Positions 12,288 through 24,400 of a stretch of 64,000 bases of DNA are shown piece by piece. The position numbers were made by a program, and so were the translations under genes. A model generated the notes under the pieces. It was not told the origin of the DNA and did no database searches. It saw nothing but the letters and a program-made list of their open reading frames with translations. Source of the stretch: Himantopus leucocephalus (taxonomy: Eukaryota > Chordata > Aves > Charadriiformes > Recurvirostridae); assembly GCA_003993805.1 (NCBI GenBank), contig RSEF01000001.1, positions 95,071,112 to 95,135,111 on the forward strand, in the 5' to 3' direction. Numbering within the stretch: the stretch's first letter is position 1; every line of letters begins with the position of its first letter.

Positions 12288-12437
12288 CCAATCAGATCAC
12301 GCATGACTTCCGACTGGCCAATCAGAACACCCACAACTTCTGGCCAGCCAATCAGAATACACATGACCTCTGACTGGCCAATCAGAACACACATAGCTTC
12401 CAGCTAGCCAATCAGAAAGTGTGTCCTGGGTGGCCAT
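12288..12437 (+). repeat. 30-bp tandem repeat with five CCAAT boxes
   Basis: Five units of exactly 30 bp begin at 12288, 12318, 12348, 12378 and 12408. Each begins with CCAATCAG, unchanged in all five, and each is preceded by two purines, giving the full NF-Y consensus RRCCAATCAG five times. The other 22 positions of the unit vary (ATCACGCATGACTT in the first, AACACACATAGCTT in the fourth), and the fifth unit is almost unrecognisable outside the core. The period is about three helical turns, which would put all sites on one face of the DNA. NF-Y is known to bind CCAAT boxes in promoters and some LTRs; the binding here is inferred. Because 30 is a multiple of 3, the repeat leaves open frames that look repetitive but are not genes. 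Confidence 0.85.
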
Positions 12438-12442
12438 GCCCC

Positions 12443-12529
12443 ATTGGTCGGTGGCTCACCAAAGTGTCCCAGGGCGGCGCTCAGCCCCCAGGTTTTGCCC
12501 CAGGGACAGGGCAGGGCGGGGAAACTCCC
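12443..12529. promoter_or_regulatory. Inverted CCAAT, GC boxes and kappa-B-like site
   Basis: Directly after the tandem array comes an inverted CCAAT box (ATTGG at 12443-12447), a GC box (GGGCGG at 12472-12477), a second GC box (GGGCGGGG at 12514-12521) and, overlapping it, GGGAAACTCC (12519-12528), which fits the NF-kappa-B consensus GGGRNNYYCC. Together with the array this has the make-up of a TATA-less promoter or an LTR U3 region. No clear start site is visible; a weak splice-donor-like AAG/GTAACT lies at 12544-12552. No downstream exon was recognised. Confidence 0.45.
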
Positions 12530-14730
12530 TCACTTTTTAATTCAAGGTAACTGAAAAGTTTTCTTTAGGTGCTTTCTCTAGTTGGCATTCAAGTTGAAAT
12601 ATTTAATTTCATTAATGCAAACTCTCTGCTGTGTATTTTATTAGAGGATAAGGCTTATTATTATGCTTTTATTAAAATACTGTATTAAATAAAAGAGTCT
12701 AATAGAAATTTCCAAGTGAACTAATTGAAAAATTATGGAAAGTTATGCCAATGAAACTAATGAATCCATTCACACTTTTATGTAGTCGAACTATAATTAA
12801 AAAAATCAGCCTAGGAAATAATTTTAGCTAGCTCCAGTCACATAAATATGCAGTAAATACAAAAATGATACTAAAAAAGATCTATATAGAGTGTAGCAAA
12901 CCAGGAAATACTAGATTATGTAAATACATTTCTAACCATTGGGGTAGGTAGGAAAGGTAGCATTCACATAAAAAAAAAAAAAAAGAAAAAAAGTCTCATA
13001 TAATTAAGAGTGTATGAAACATAAGCAAAAGGTTGCGGATGAGTAACCTTAGCTGTGGTATTCTGTGTTCTGTGCCTGGATCCCTGACAGCAAGCTGCTG
13101 CTGTTTGTAATGTCTGCTTCCCCTCCTCTTCTACAGCCTGTGAATCTCCTCCCCGCAAATTTTCTGTTCCCTCCTTCTCTTCCTGATCACTCATTTCTAT
13201 TTCTCTGTCCCAGCCCATGATTCCCATTCAGGCTGTTCATACACTGCATCTTCTTCTGACCCATCCCAGCAACCCACCTTACTACGGCTCCCTTTCTTCT
13301 CCCCTGCCCTTTATTTTCTCAGGAATTCCTACTCCCTCTCTAGGACACTCGTATTTTGAAGCTGCCTGAGCACTGCAGTCTCTCACAACAATCTGCCTTT
13401 GCATTCACATTTAGCCCTGTGAGCCCACCAACAAAGGGTATGGTCTTCCATACCTGGCTGGTCCATCCATCTCTTCTCCCCGCTTTTCCTCACCCTTATC
13501 TTTTGTTTCCTGCAGTCATCTTCAGTGACAGGTAGTTTGCAAGCATCCACGTTCTTTTGCTCTTCTTCTGTATTCAGTCCTTTTTGCCTTTCATCACGTA
13601 GTCAGCTTGGTGCTGTTAATGACCTACTGAGCCCTTAATCTCTCTCACACACCCATTAACCATGCTGCATGAGGAAGTGTTAAGAATCAACATAAACATA
13701 AAATCCAGTCTCTTCCAGGTCCAGGACAAGACTGTAAGAAAGCGTAGACACAAAGGCCCAAATGGCCTCATTCCATACATACACCTCATCACAAGCCACA
13801 TAGCACTGCTAAAACCCAGTTTCTAACATAAGACCTGTAGCATAAGAGTAAAAGCCACGTGTATCCCAAGGAAAGAACTGGTGATATAAAAAATATGACA
13901 GTGGGAATACTTTGGTGGAAACTTTTTGTGCAGATCTGGCTTCAAGTTAAAAAAAAAAAAATGTTATTGGCACATGGGACCTGGCAGAGATCTAAATTCC
14001 AGCATGTCCTACAACCTGGTGTCTCTGTCAGGCTTTGAGGACAGCTAGCGCTCAGCCTGAACTTAGGCTGCATACAGATTGCTACCCAACTTTGGAACCA
14101 CACTGTCTGAATCCTTGTAAGACGAAGTTCAGACCCTCTGCCCCAGGAATGCTCCATTTGCCTAATAGCAGCACCAGAAGGTGAACAGGAAGCTGCACCG
14201 AACGCCAGAGGCTCAGCGGGCAGCCATGGTATGGCCATGCCCTTCAAACACCAGCACCGCCTGGAGTCCCTCCCTTTGTCACACCAGACATAATGTCAGA
14301 ACTGGTCAAAGAGATGCTCAGCAAGCAAGTAATTTTAGTGGCTGTTTCCACATCTAGGAAGCCCTAAACGTGGGGGCAGCTAGGGGGTGTATGGCACAAC
14401 AGGGCAGATGTAGCAATTGTGCTGACTAATCTGATGTGGACAAAAATTCCTTTATGACCCTAAATCTGGACAGTGGTTTAACCTGGAGCATGCAAGCAAG
14501 CCATGCCATGCCTGGAACGAAAGAGGTCCATCAGTAAACTCAGGACTGCTAGCAATATAGGATGTAAGGACTACATACATTTCTTCTGTGCAGGCTTTGA
14601 GCCTGAGTATGAATGTCAGCAACATTTTTGGCTGAATCTGGAAAATTCTGCCATGTGGATTCACAATGTGAGTTTAATGGGGATAGATGGGTGACTTTTA
14701 CCTATGGTGGCAGGAATCTACCCTTTAAAT
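12530..14730. other. AT-rich stretch then unassigned DNA
   Basis: From about 12540 to 12960 the sequence is very AT-rich with many TAAT/ATTA cores and an octamer-like ATGCAAAC at 12615-12622. A poly(A) run follows at about 12970-12984. The rest to 14730 has no recognisable gene or repeat apart from a 13-base A-run near 13949. Confidence 0.4.
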
Positions 14731-15100
14731 CATAGAATCATAGAATGGTTTAGGTTGGAAGGGACCTCAAAGATCATCTAGTTCCAACCCCCCTGCCATG
14801 GGCAGGGACACCTCCCACTAGACCAGGTTGCTCAAAGCCCCATCCAGCCTGGCTTTGAACACTTCCAGGGATGAAGCCTCCACAGCTTCCCTGGGCAACC
14901 TGTTCCAGTGCCTCACCACCCTCAGAGTAGAGAGTTTCTTCCTGATAACTTATCTAAATTTACCCTCTTTCAGTTTAAAACCATTACCTCTCATTCTATC
15001 ACTACACTCCCTGATCAAGAGTCCCTCTCCATCTTTCCTGTAGGCCCCCTTTAAGTACTGGAAGGTTGCTATAAGGTCTCCCCCGAGCCTTCTCTTCTCC
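14731..15100 (-). mobile_element. CR1 LINE, 5'-truncated young copy
   Basis: The copy is inserted in minus orientation. The plus strand begins with two copies of CATAGAAT, the reverse complement of the ATTCTATG tail that marks the CR1 3' end. It continues through the well-known 3' untranslated region, with GTTGGAAGGGACCTCAAAGA near 14754-14773, and the end of the reverse-transcriptase frame. It stops abruptly at 15100 next to an (AAAT)n stretch. The length of about 370 bp is typical of 5'-truncated avian CR1 copies. Divergence looks modest compared with the other CR1 pieces in the window. Confidence 0.95.
14950..15099 (-). pseudogene. C-terminal end of CR1 ORF2 (reverse transcriptase)
   Basis: Read on the minus strand from 15099, the frame gives LEKRRLGGDLIATFQYLKGA and, further on, SDRMRGNGFKLKEGKFR. 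These match the conserved end of the CR1 ORF2 protein, downstream of the reverse-transcriptase catalytic core. The catalytic core itself is absent because of the 5' truncation, so the copy cannot move. The apparent upstream residues MSVCTSELYLFIY come from flanking DNA. Confidence 0.8.
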
Positions 15101-15118
15101 AAATAAATAAATAAATAC
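15101..15118. repeat. (AAAT)n microsatellite at CR1 edge
   Basis: Four AAAT units directly abut the truncated 5' end of the CR1, marking the junction with flanking DNA. Confidence 0.7.
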
Positions 15119-17379
15119 AATTCACTTGTACAGACTGACATTTCTGTGTCTCAGCTGCAACACTAGTTGCATCACCCTACAACTGTTCATTGCCATTCTG
15201 TACAAGGATGCAAAAACTTTCTGTGAAAATAAATGCAAAACATCACTGGACAAACAACTGGTAGCTCAATGTAACTTACATCTCTGCCTTCCCAGACCTC
15301 AGTGTGCTGGATATCCTGCAACTGCAATACCATAGGCAAAAGACAGTTGTTTTAATTGATTCTTATTGGCAGAATCCCCATCTGCAAATTGAAATTCCTG
15401 CATAAATGGTTAAACAGATCTTTTGGCAAAGGACAGAGAGATTGATTTAGCAAATGGGAGCTAAGAAAGAGGGGAAGGAACTTCCTCTTGAGGGAAGAGA
15501 ACTGGGAAACGAATTTAAAACTACATTAGAAAGCTGTTCTCCACAGGTACCAAACCAAAAATCAGTCAGATGTCCCACCTGCCTCCTTCCTCTCCCCTCC
15601 CCTGTGTTAAGGACCGTGAGGCAGGTATACTCACAGCAATTAGACTTAAGCAAACAAAACAAATTGAAGAGGTCATGAGTGTGTTACCCAAGTGTAAAGA
15701 ACAGGCCTCTTGCATCAGCATTTAGTGGGCCAGCATGTGAGAATGATGGATGGAGAGTCTGGGGGAAGGGAGATAAGGAAGTGTCCTTGCTGTTGAAGCC
15801 CCCATTGAGTTTGACTGGAATATGTGAGCAGGAGACTTGCAAGGAATATGGAGCTGATAATCAAAAACATGACAGGGAAACAGATGTTGCCTGCTTTGGA
15901 GACTCTCCTTGCACATTCAACACAATGGAAAGGGCTCAGATAATAAAGCAGAGAGGATCCCAGCAAGAAATATAGCGTGCTGACACTTTTATGACCTGAG
16001 ATGCTTACAAAATACAGAAATGGCGTTTTGTTTGCTTTCCATGCGCAGCTTGATATCACATGCTCAGCTCTCTCTGCTGCCACTCGGAGTCAGGAAGGAC
16101 GATATATTTTCCTCTCCAGATAAACCTAGTGATTCTAGTCAGGTGCAGAAAGCAAATAAATTACATAAGAAGACTTTCTGTATCTATTAATCAAGAGGCT
16201 TGTCATTTTCCAGGCCTTGATCCACATGAAAGAAAGTGAGGAGGGGGAGGGGGACCTAGGAATAAGGGATGATGTGGAAGGGAGCAGAAGGAAGATTCTT
16301 GCTGGAGCTGCTTGAGAGGTTTCTCATAGCACGAAGGACCACAGCTTAGACAAACACACTGCAAAACAAATCCCTGCCCTCTCCTTTCAGAGCTTTTCTC
16401 TGCAAGCCAAGAGGATGCAGTCCAAAAGGAGGAATGCACGAACCAGAAATATTCCATTATGCTTTTGGGGCAGTTATTCTCACATTTCCTTCTTCTTTTG
16501 AACGTCGAGAGGAAAATACCCTGCTGCTGAAAAAAGGAGGCACATTCAACACCTTGTCTTCAAGTATATCCCAACAGGCTAAGTCACATACTTGGAGGTT
16601 CCTTTCCAGCACATAGCTAGGTGTTTGTGGAGTATAGCAAGGGAGCCATGAAGCAACAGGGTTGGCTACTTACACAGATAAAGGAGGAGATAATTTTCAG
16701 CATGGACTGCAATAATTCTCCTCTCAAGTAGAGAGATATGATGGACTCAGTAGTTTGCATGAGAAACTGGCTCTATTTCACTCTCTGCAACTGATTTCAC
16801 ATGTAGCATTAAAACAAGACTCAGAATAATCTTATTAAGGCCATCATATTTACTTGCTTTCTTGGATTGCTGTGAATGTAAATCAATGAATATTTACGGC
16901 ATTTTTGAGATCTTCCAAGAAAACAAACTAGAAAAGCATAAAATTACTGTATGGAAGGACTGAATTATTGCTGCAGCCCAAACATGAATCAGAATAATAT
17001 CCCACATGGAAAACTGTCAGGGAAGTTCTTGAACCAGGAACCTGGTTCATGGCCAAAGAGTAAATCTGGTTCTCTCTGAATCAACTGCCTGAGAAAATCT
17101 GTCTACTCACTGCTAGATAGGCATGTAGCGACGATATGGGCAAAGCAATTTTCTCTCTGAGCCTTCTTACAAAGGCTAACCTTGGCTTAGGTAGCTGGTC
17201 TGTCTGAGTTCCCTCTACCACCTGTGACAAGAGAACGGCTTTTCCCAGAGGCACCTTGAAGGACTGGAGCTTTGGCTCTTCTGCATTGCTTCCTGGAGCT
17301 ACCTATATAACTGTGTGTGTCTCATCCTTCTAATTTCAACACAGACATCGGCAATGAAACAGTTAATGCCAACAGCTAA
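15119..17379. other. Non-coding stretch
   Basis: No gene or named repeat recognised. A short perfect palindrome (9-bp arms, AA centre) lies at 17030-17049. Confidence 0.4.
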
Positions 17380-17865
17380 AGTATTATTGTAATTGGAGCA
17401 ACGGTTCTAGTTCTGGTGTCCACACCCATGTGAGGATGGTAGAAATTGGAAAGGGTTCAGAAAATAATTTAATGACTAATATGAGGTCAGGAAAATATGC
17501 TGTATAGTGGGGAATGAAGACAGATAAACCTACTAGCTTATCCAACGGACAATTGAGAAGGGATTTCAATCTTACCTACAAATACCTATGTGGGAAAGAG
17601 ATATCTAATACGAAAGAGCTCGTTAATTTAGCAAGAAAAGACTATGAGAGTTAAAAAATTTGGATTAGAAAGCATTTCTAATTAAACACTGAAATCACCT
17701 ACTGAGAGAGACGAGGGATTTTCATTACAAAAATGCTTTATATCAAGACTGAAAAGATTTGCAAAGGATATGCTATAACTCAACCACAGGCTACTAAAGT
17801 CACTGAAAAAAATTATAAACCCTTCTGGTTTATAACTTTGATCTTAAATCCTCTAGAGGCCTACA
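17380..17865 (+). mobile_element. Ancient CR1 LINE 3' fragment
   Basis: The order of phrases follows the end of a CR1 reverse-transcriptase frame and its tail. GTTCTAGTTCTGGTGTCCAC is at 17403-17422, GGAAAGGGTTCAGAAAATAA near 17447, and a segment from the 'TYKYLCG' position (CTTACCTACAAATACCTATG) near 17570. The segment GGATATGCTATAACTCAACC is at 17766-17785, and a degraded CCCTTCTGG...CTTAAATCC end lies near 17820-17852. The frame is full of stops and indels. It resembles reptile-type CR1/L3 and is of similar age to the copy at 440-1925. Confidence 0.65.
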
Positions 17866-20282
17866 GTTTTTTGCAGTTCTTCCAATAACCTCCTAGCTTG
17901 TTGGCAGTCTCTGTGCTAGGTAATGTTATCAACATATTCAAGATCAACCAAAGAGGATTCTGTAATTTTTACTCCTCCTTTAGCATCTGTTGTCAGACAG
18001 CCAATGGGAACACTGAAAATACTGGCTAACAAACATTTCCCTGGCATATCCCTGTTGAAAGCGAGTCCGTAAGAGGGCCATCAAGTCTTTCATAATTAAT
18101 GGCAATGCGGTAAAGTTTCTCAACTGGATACCTTAACTCCTCAGACAGGGGATTCATCTCTGTGATTTACATTGTGACTTGCTACATTTATATGTTCAGT
18201 GTATCCTGATAGTTAAAACAGGATACCAACCACAAAACTTTCTCCTCATCTGGGTTTCTTGTAGAGATATTTTGTTTGTTTACTTTTAATTAAGAAGTGG
18301 TGCACTCACTGTTATTACATTTCCTGTTCTGGAGGAATCTAGTTACTTAGTTAACAAACCTCTCCTTTAACATTTTCTTCTGCCTTAGGAAGGTTTTCCT
18401 GAAACACTCACTTTAATATAATGTCAAAGTATTTGCAGCATTAAAGTATATCCTCCCAATTCCTTTTCGGTTGGAGTTCATATAATTTTATCAAGAGGGG
18501 AACAGAGGAGCAGTTAATCACCGTCTCGATCTGGGTGTTACTACCCTTCACAAAGAGCTGAGAGGGCAGCTACGGCGGTGTTTGAGGACAGCCAACGGCC
18601 AGGGGTCCCTCAGAGCTGCTTCACTCCCCAAGCCAGCGCTGTGTGAAGCTGGCCTCGGCAATGGCATTCTGGCTTGCAGAGTACAACCAGCCTGTGTGGT
18701 TGTACATCGCCCAGACTCAGCCAAACTGGACAACAGTGACCCACCTTTCCCCCATCACACTGGACCTGCTCTAGAGATCCCTGCAGCGTGCAGCGTTCCC
18801 ATTCTTTATTCAGGAAATTACTGGTAGGTCTTGAAGTGCCAAGTGTCATTCAAGATGACAAGTAATAATATATCTGCTCTGTGGGACCCAGTAAGGCTCT
18901 CAGTCTACAGATAGCTATCTTTCCAGTAATCCCAGCTCCTCACTCAACTTTGCTCCCATTTTCTGTGTAGCTCCCTATTACTCTAAATGATTTTAAATTA
19001 ACTAATAGGTGCTGGGATGGGAAGATGTATGATTTGCAGCATAAAAAAATAACTTTGTGAAAAGGTGTGAAGAATCTAGAGATGAGATATGTGACATTAC
19101 AACGTGAATTTGTCAGTACAGTGAGCATCAGCTTCCAGGGCTGACCACACAAGTTTGTTCATTTTGCACATACTGTGTGGTCCCAACAAATGAGGCTAGC
19201 TTTGTTTCCTGTCATCCTCTTCACTTGTAGGTTTTACTAGAACGTTCTCTGAAAGACAAACAAATTACCCAAAACATTTCTCTCTACACCAGTCCTGACA
19301 CTCACCCTTTCCATATGCTTGAAGGCTTGATTTAAAGTCTTCAAATACTGGAAAATCAACCATGTCCCGAAGCAAGTTTCTTCAGTAGTTAAATAACTCC
19401 ACAGCCATGCACATGCTTCATATCCAGTCTCAATTTGACCAGATTTAGCTTTCAAACACTGGGCCTCTTGTGCCAGATTTGTAACCTGTCACATAACATA
19501 TAGCTTAAGGTATGCAGTCTATTGATTTTTAAAAGCTAAATGATATTGTTGTGGCTCAACTCTTAAACTAATGCCTTGGAAGATTTAGCACCTCCACTAT
19601 ATATATGGAGGTTGATGCCTTATTAAAAAAGACCAAGGCTAACAGAAATTTTTATAGAAGGCTCATTTTTCTAGAGGAAAGCTTCATAAATTTGAAATGT
19701 GATTGTCAGAATCAAATGTGGCTGTCAGAAGTGTCTATTCCAAAGAGGACTAGCAGTCAATATTGCTGTTGATGATGAAATTATCTTGGCTAACGTACGC
19801 AGATCCAGCACTAAGGAATCTTCAACTTTATTTTTCCTTTTTTTTTTTGTCAGGCGAGTATGACCAGCCTGTTGCAGCAGTAAATAAACTCATCAGTTCA
19901 CGGTAGCCATAAACCAATGAGGTCCAGAAGAGCACCAGAGTCCCATACAAAGAATGTGACTTACACATCCAACAGACAGAATTTATACACTTCCACCCTC
20001 CACATCTAATTTGCATTCCCACATCAACATTTTTCTCCTCTCAAGGAAACCAGTTGTGTCTGCACCCAGGTTCTCTGCTGGACAACCACCTGGGCTAGGG
20101 ACAAGTGTGTTTGAGACTTCATTCTGATCATGGAGCACAATCAAAAAGCGCTTAATTCCTGTTTGTTTCTAGATTATGAAAACAATTTCTATCTGATGTT
20201 TAGGATACCTTTTACAAAGACACTCCAACCTTTTAGAATGACATCGCATCTTGATAGAAAGATTTCAGCTGATTTACTGTCC
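17866..20282. other. Non-coding stretch
   Basis: No gene recognised. A 9-bp perfect hairpin (GTACAACCA arms, 7-base loop) lies at 18681-18705. The stretch 18500-18800 is GC-richer than its surroundings but holds no recognisable exon. Confidence 0.4.
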
Positions 20283-20340
20283 ATCACAGAACTGTAGAAA
20301 GTTACATTTGGAAAGGAACCTCAGGTGTTCCCATCACTTT
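20283..20340 (-). mobile_element. Possible decayed CR1 3' tail
   Basis: ACAGAACTGTAGAAAG followed by TTTGGAAAGGAACCTCAGG parallels the minus-oriented CR1 tail, in which a CATAGAAT repeat is followed by TTGGAAGGGACCTCA. Only about 60 bp can be matched and the likeness is loose. Confidence 0.35.
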
Positions 20341-21320
20341 TCATATGAAATTCAGTGACATGGTCTTCTTTACAGTGATAAAACATCATCCTGGTTAGTT
20401 TATACAAGTGGAAGTTGTGTGATGTAATCCTTAAAAGGATGTTCATGGGGAAAAGATTTCCAGCAAAAGACAGGTAAAAGTAAAAAGAAATCCACTGACT
20501 GGAAACTGAAGGAAGAGCATTTCAGGATATAAATAAGACATACATTCTTATCCATGAAAATAGCCATTGAAACCACTTACCCAAACAACTGTTCATCAGG
20601 TGAGACTTTCAAATAAAAAATCAAATGCACTTCTAAAAGCTAGTGTAGAGATAAAGCAGAAGATACTATTCTATTGATGGAACCACCGAGTGCAACTGCT
20701 TGGACTATCTTATGAATAAGCCTAGACTACAGCATCGTAGTGGTTCTTCTGGGCCTTAAGATCTCTGGAAACATCATCAGTGCCTTGTGTTTACAGTGGT
20801 CTAGTCTTTGGCTTCCCTCTTCTGTTTTTAATAGGCCGATATTCAGATATTAGCCACATGCAGCTTCTTTACATCTGAAAGTGTCTCTTTTTTTTGTGTT
20901 GAGCAGTCTCCTTCGTTCTGCGCACAGGGCATCATCAATGGAAAATTTTGCTCTTTTTTAAAAATACTGATCCAGACAGAAAGTAAAATATGGTTCTATT
21001 TAGCCCACTGAGATGATATTTTCCTCTCAAATAGATTTCTCAGTAAGTGATGTTTCAACATCTTCCTTTGACAGAAGAGGGAAAACAAACTTTCAGAGAA
21101 CCTGCCTCTCACCAGCTGGCAGATACCCACCAAAAACTGGGTTGGAAAGCTCGCTGTGGTTTCCTTGAGCTACAAAAGGACAAGTGGATGTGGGAGTCCT
21201 GAGTGACTGAGGGGGTGTGCTGTATGTTCAGAAAACATACAACATGATTGTGAATATGAGGGTGGTGGTGGTGTCTTTATTAATGTCTGAGTGGGTTAGA
21301 TATTAAAAAAACTAAGCATC

Positions 21321-21455
21321 ACTATTTGGGACATAGAACCTGCAGTACCAGTGAAATCAAAGTGTGGGCACTATAGAAAGACCTATAATTTTTAGATTAA
21401 TGTGGACTCTTGAGCTTCGCTGGCAAGCTCAAGAGGGGCCCTATGTCCCAATAGT
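21321..21455. repeat. Nested inverted repeat, MITE-like
   Basis: Outer arms: ACTATTTGGGACATAG (21321-21336) pairs with CTATGTCCCAATAGT (21441-21455) with one bulged base. Inner hairpin: CTCTTGAGCTT (21407-21417) pairs perfectly with 21425-21435 around a 7-base loop. The whole element is about 135 bp. Terminal inverted repeats at this distance fit a small non-autonomous DNA transposon, though no clear target duplication is seen, only a shared AGCAT near each edge. Family unknown. Confidence 0.5.
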
Positions 21456-24400
21456 TCAGCATTTTATTCCCTGTGTTGTGCTGCCTTACATCTACTGTTG
21501 CTGTTCAAGAGCGTGTGAGAAGTGTAAAATGTGATCACTCATATTTGACAGCATTTGACATGTTTGGCCTTACATCCCAGCTGCAAGCTAGCAGTGGGTG
21601 ATTCTCCATAGTCTAAGGAGCTTTCACAAAAATGAAACCGTCCTTCTTTCTCCCTATCCACCTCCGCCCTAAAATTTCTCCAGCTAAAGGTTCAAACCGT
21701 AAGCATGTGAGAGAAACAGCTTTTCTGACTGGGTGAGAAATGTGACATCCAAGTTTTGTTCTGTTTCTGTCAAAGTCTACAGCTTATCGAAACAGTTTGC
21801 AATTACCCCAGCTAACACTTCTGGGAAGCTGGAGCTAAGGTTGCATATGTTGCCTGTAATTTAGGAACTTGATAAAAATATAGATAATGTTGCTTAAATA
21901 AAATGAATCTGAATTGTAAGAAATGGGAGGTAAGATTACAGATAAAAATGTGCTGGAAAGGACAGAAATGCAGAACTAGCAGGGAATGCAGAGTTCTCTG
22001 GAGTACGCCTTTGAATATTGTGTGTCTACGCAGGAGATCACAGCACCTGTTAAATTTAATACATATTAAATCTTGTCATATCTTATATATCTGGGCAAAT
22101 GTAGCATACCTTCATATTTTGCTGGCAGCTTACAACTCCCAAATTTCAGTTTATGTTACAGAAAGTATGTAGTCAATTCCCAATGCAAAGCTGATTTAAA
22201 GGGCACCACTGGGGATTGTAAGGAGATTAAATTGTTTTAATATTTTCAGTACATGGAAGGGGGAATTTAAATGGGAAGCTGGGAATCTTTGTTCCTTATG
22301 TGAAACATACAGGTCAAGATTTTGCCATAGATACAAGAGTTGGAAGATAGTTTCTGGTTGCATAGATCTCCATATGTCCTGGATGGGTGCTTAAGATGTC
22401 CTTAAACCACATATGATGCACACTGATGGCTCATCTTGCCAATGTAGAGAGGGATTGCAAACCTATGTGGGTTTTTTTCATTATTATAAATGGAAGATGT
22501 GCAATGAGATGAAAGCAGAGTAAGGGCTGTTGAGATCTTGAACTTTCTGGGGGTTTAGATTTTTAAGTTACCTTGCTAAATTTCCCATTAAACCTACTTA
22601 TTTTAAACCCTGGTCTTTTCACTATTATTTTTCCTTCTTCAGATATGAATAATATTTTTTTTAATTTTAATTCATTTTACATTACTGGAGTGCTGGTTTT
22701 TCTGTGAAAGAAATGTCACCCCTTTCTAGAACAAAATTATTCTGGTGCAAAAGGCCAGAGCAAGACCTAATTTAAACACCAGGGTGGGACATGAAATCTC
22801 TGGTGGCTGCTGTGGTCATATTCTGCCCTTACAAGTCACACTGTTCTCCTAGCAGTACTGCATCACACTGCCCCTCATTGCCATCTTGTCCATAATAAAA
22901 AAATCATGCAAGCCTTACTTCTAGCTTAACCCCTCAGAAAGCTCTAGCCATATATATCAGACTATATCCACGCTACTCATGAGTTACCAGTTTCTATATG
23001 AGAGAGGAGGAAAAAGGGAGCAAGAAAAGATGGAGTGTTTCCTCTCCACTGTACTCACTCCCAAGCTAAAACAAATCACTTTTTATACTATTTTATGCTT
23101 TATTTTTAGCATACTGTGTACCCTCTCAAAGCACCATTTCCTCTTCTTCTGAAAGGAACTGACCATGCAAAGAATAAAAACCACACTCATAGCTTACTGC
23201 TTGCAGGGGGAGAGAGTGCCCATGACCTGAGAAGCTCAACTACAGCTGACAAAGCCTTCTGAATCTTTGGATTGGTGCCGTTTTCATGGAGGAAAATCAG
23301 ACATACAGAGCTCCCAATCACCTCCTCAGTGTTTATCACTGCTTGGGTAAATTCCTCCACACCCACTGAGAATTCAGCATATGCTGCATCCAAGAAGGGA
23401 AGCTACACAAAATTTTAAATATGTCATAGCTGCCTGGGATGGGCTTCCTGAGGCTCATAAAAATCAGCAAGCAATGTTCTTACAGCATGCATAGGGGTTT
23501 TTTAGCTTAGCTAATAAACATATACCAAACTAGTGATAGGCACCAGTCGTCAATGAGATCATCAGAGAAAAAAAATGTAAACTAGAGCTACAAAAGATAT
23601 TGTCATAAATAATTAACATGTTTTCCCAGAAAAAATATAATTTGGGGTTAATCAAAACTATTTACAAATTCATACTGAATTTAGCAAGTCTACAGAGATT
23701 TTTTTGGTAGGAGAGGAAAAAAAATAATTTGGACATTTTTCTTGACAAGCATTTTGATTTTTCCTCAGAATATTTTGTTTTGAAATTTGCCTTCTGTGCT
23801 GGTAGATAGTACTCTTAAGAATTAAAAAAAAATTCACAAAATTGAAATTAATTCTCTGCTTTCGTATTAAAGAAAAAAAAAGGCGTCTTGAAACGTTTTT
23901 TTATTTTGCTGGGAGAAAAAATATCTATTTGTATTAGCAAAAAAACCCTTATTTCAGTATTATCAACTCAGAACTCAAGCTGAAAAAACACCTATTGATA
24001 AAGCGCTAATATGACAAATTCAACAACCAGTATTCAGTAATCATAAAAAAGGTTGACATTGGACACGCAGGGACTTGGTTCAATTTGGTCAGCTCTTTCC
24101 CTGGCCCCTAACCCTCTGTTCCTGCAATTGAGAGGTAACAGGTAATTACATGGGAGCTTGTCCTTCAGTACAAATCGCAGCTCCAACTGGCAGTCCTCCA
24201 TCAGGCAGGGAAAGAAGAAAGACGACCAACCGAAAAAGACTGCCCCTTTTACTTATTTTACTCTCTGGGCCCCTAGAAGAACCTGAAAACCTAGAGTCTG
24301 TGGAGAAAACCCATGGTCTTGGCAGATCTGGAATTTTCCAGCCCATGTTGCTTTTGAGTCATGACAAGCCAAAAAAAGTAAAAAAAAAAAAAAAATTAAA

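Noticed and set aside
12146..12394. Repetitive open frame on the minus strand
   Set aside because: It is produced by the 30-bp repeat, whose period is a multiple of 3.
14828..15043. Open frame on the plus strand over the CR1
   Set aside because: Antisense shadow of the CR1 ORF2 end.
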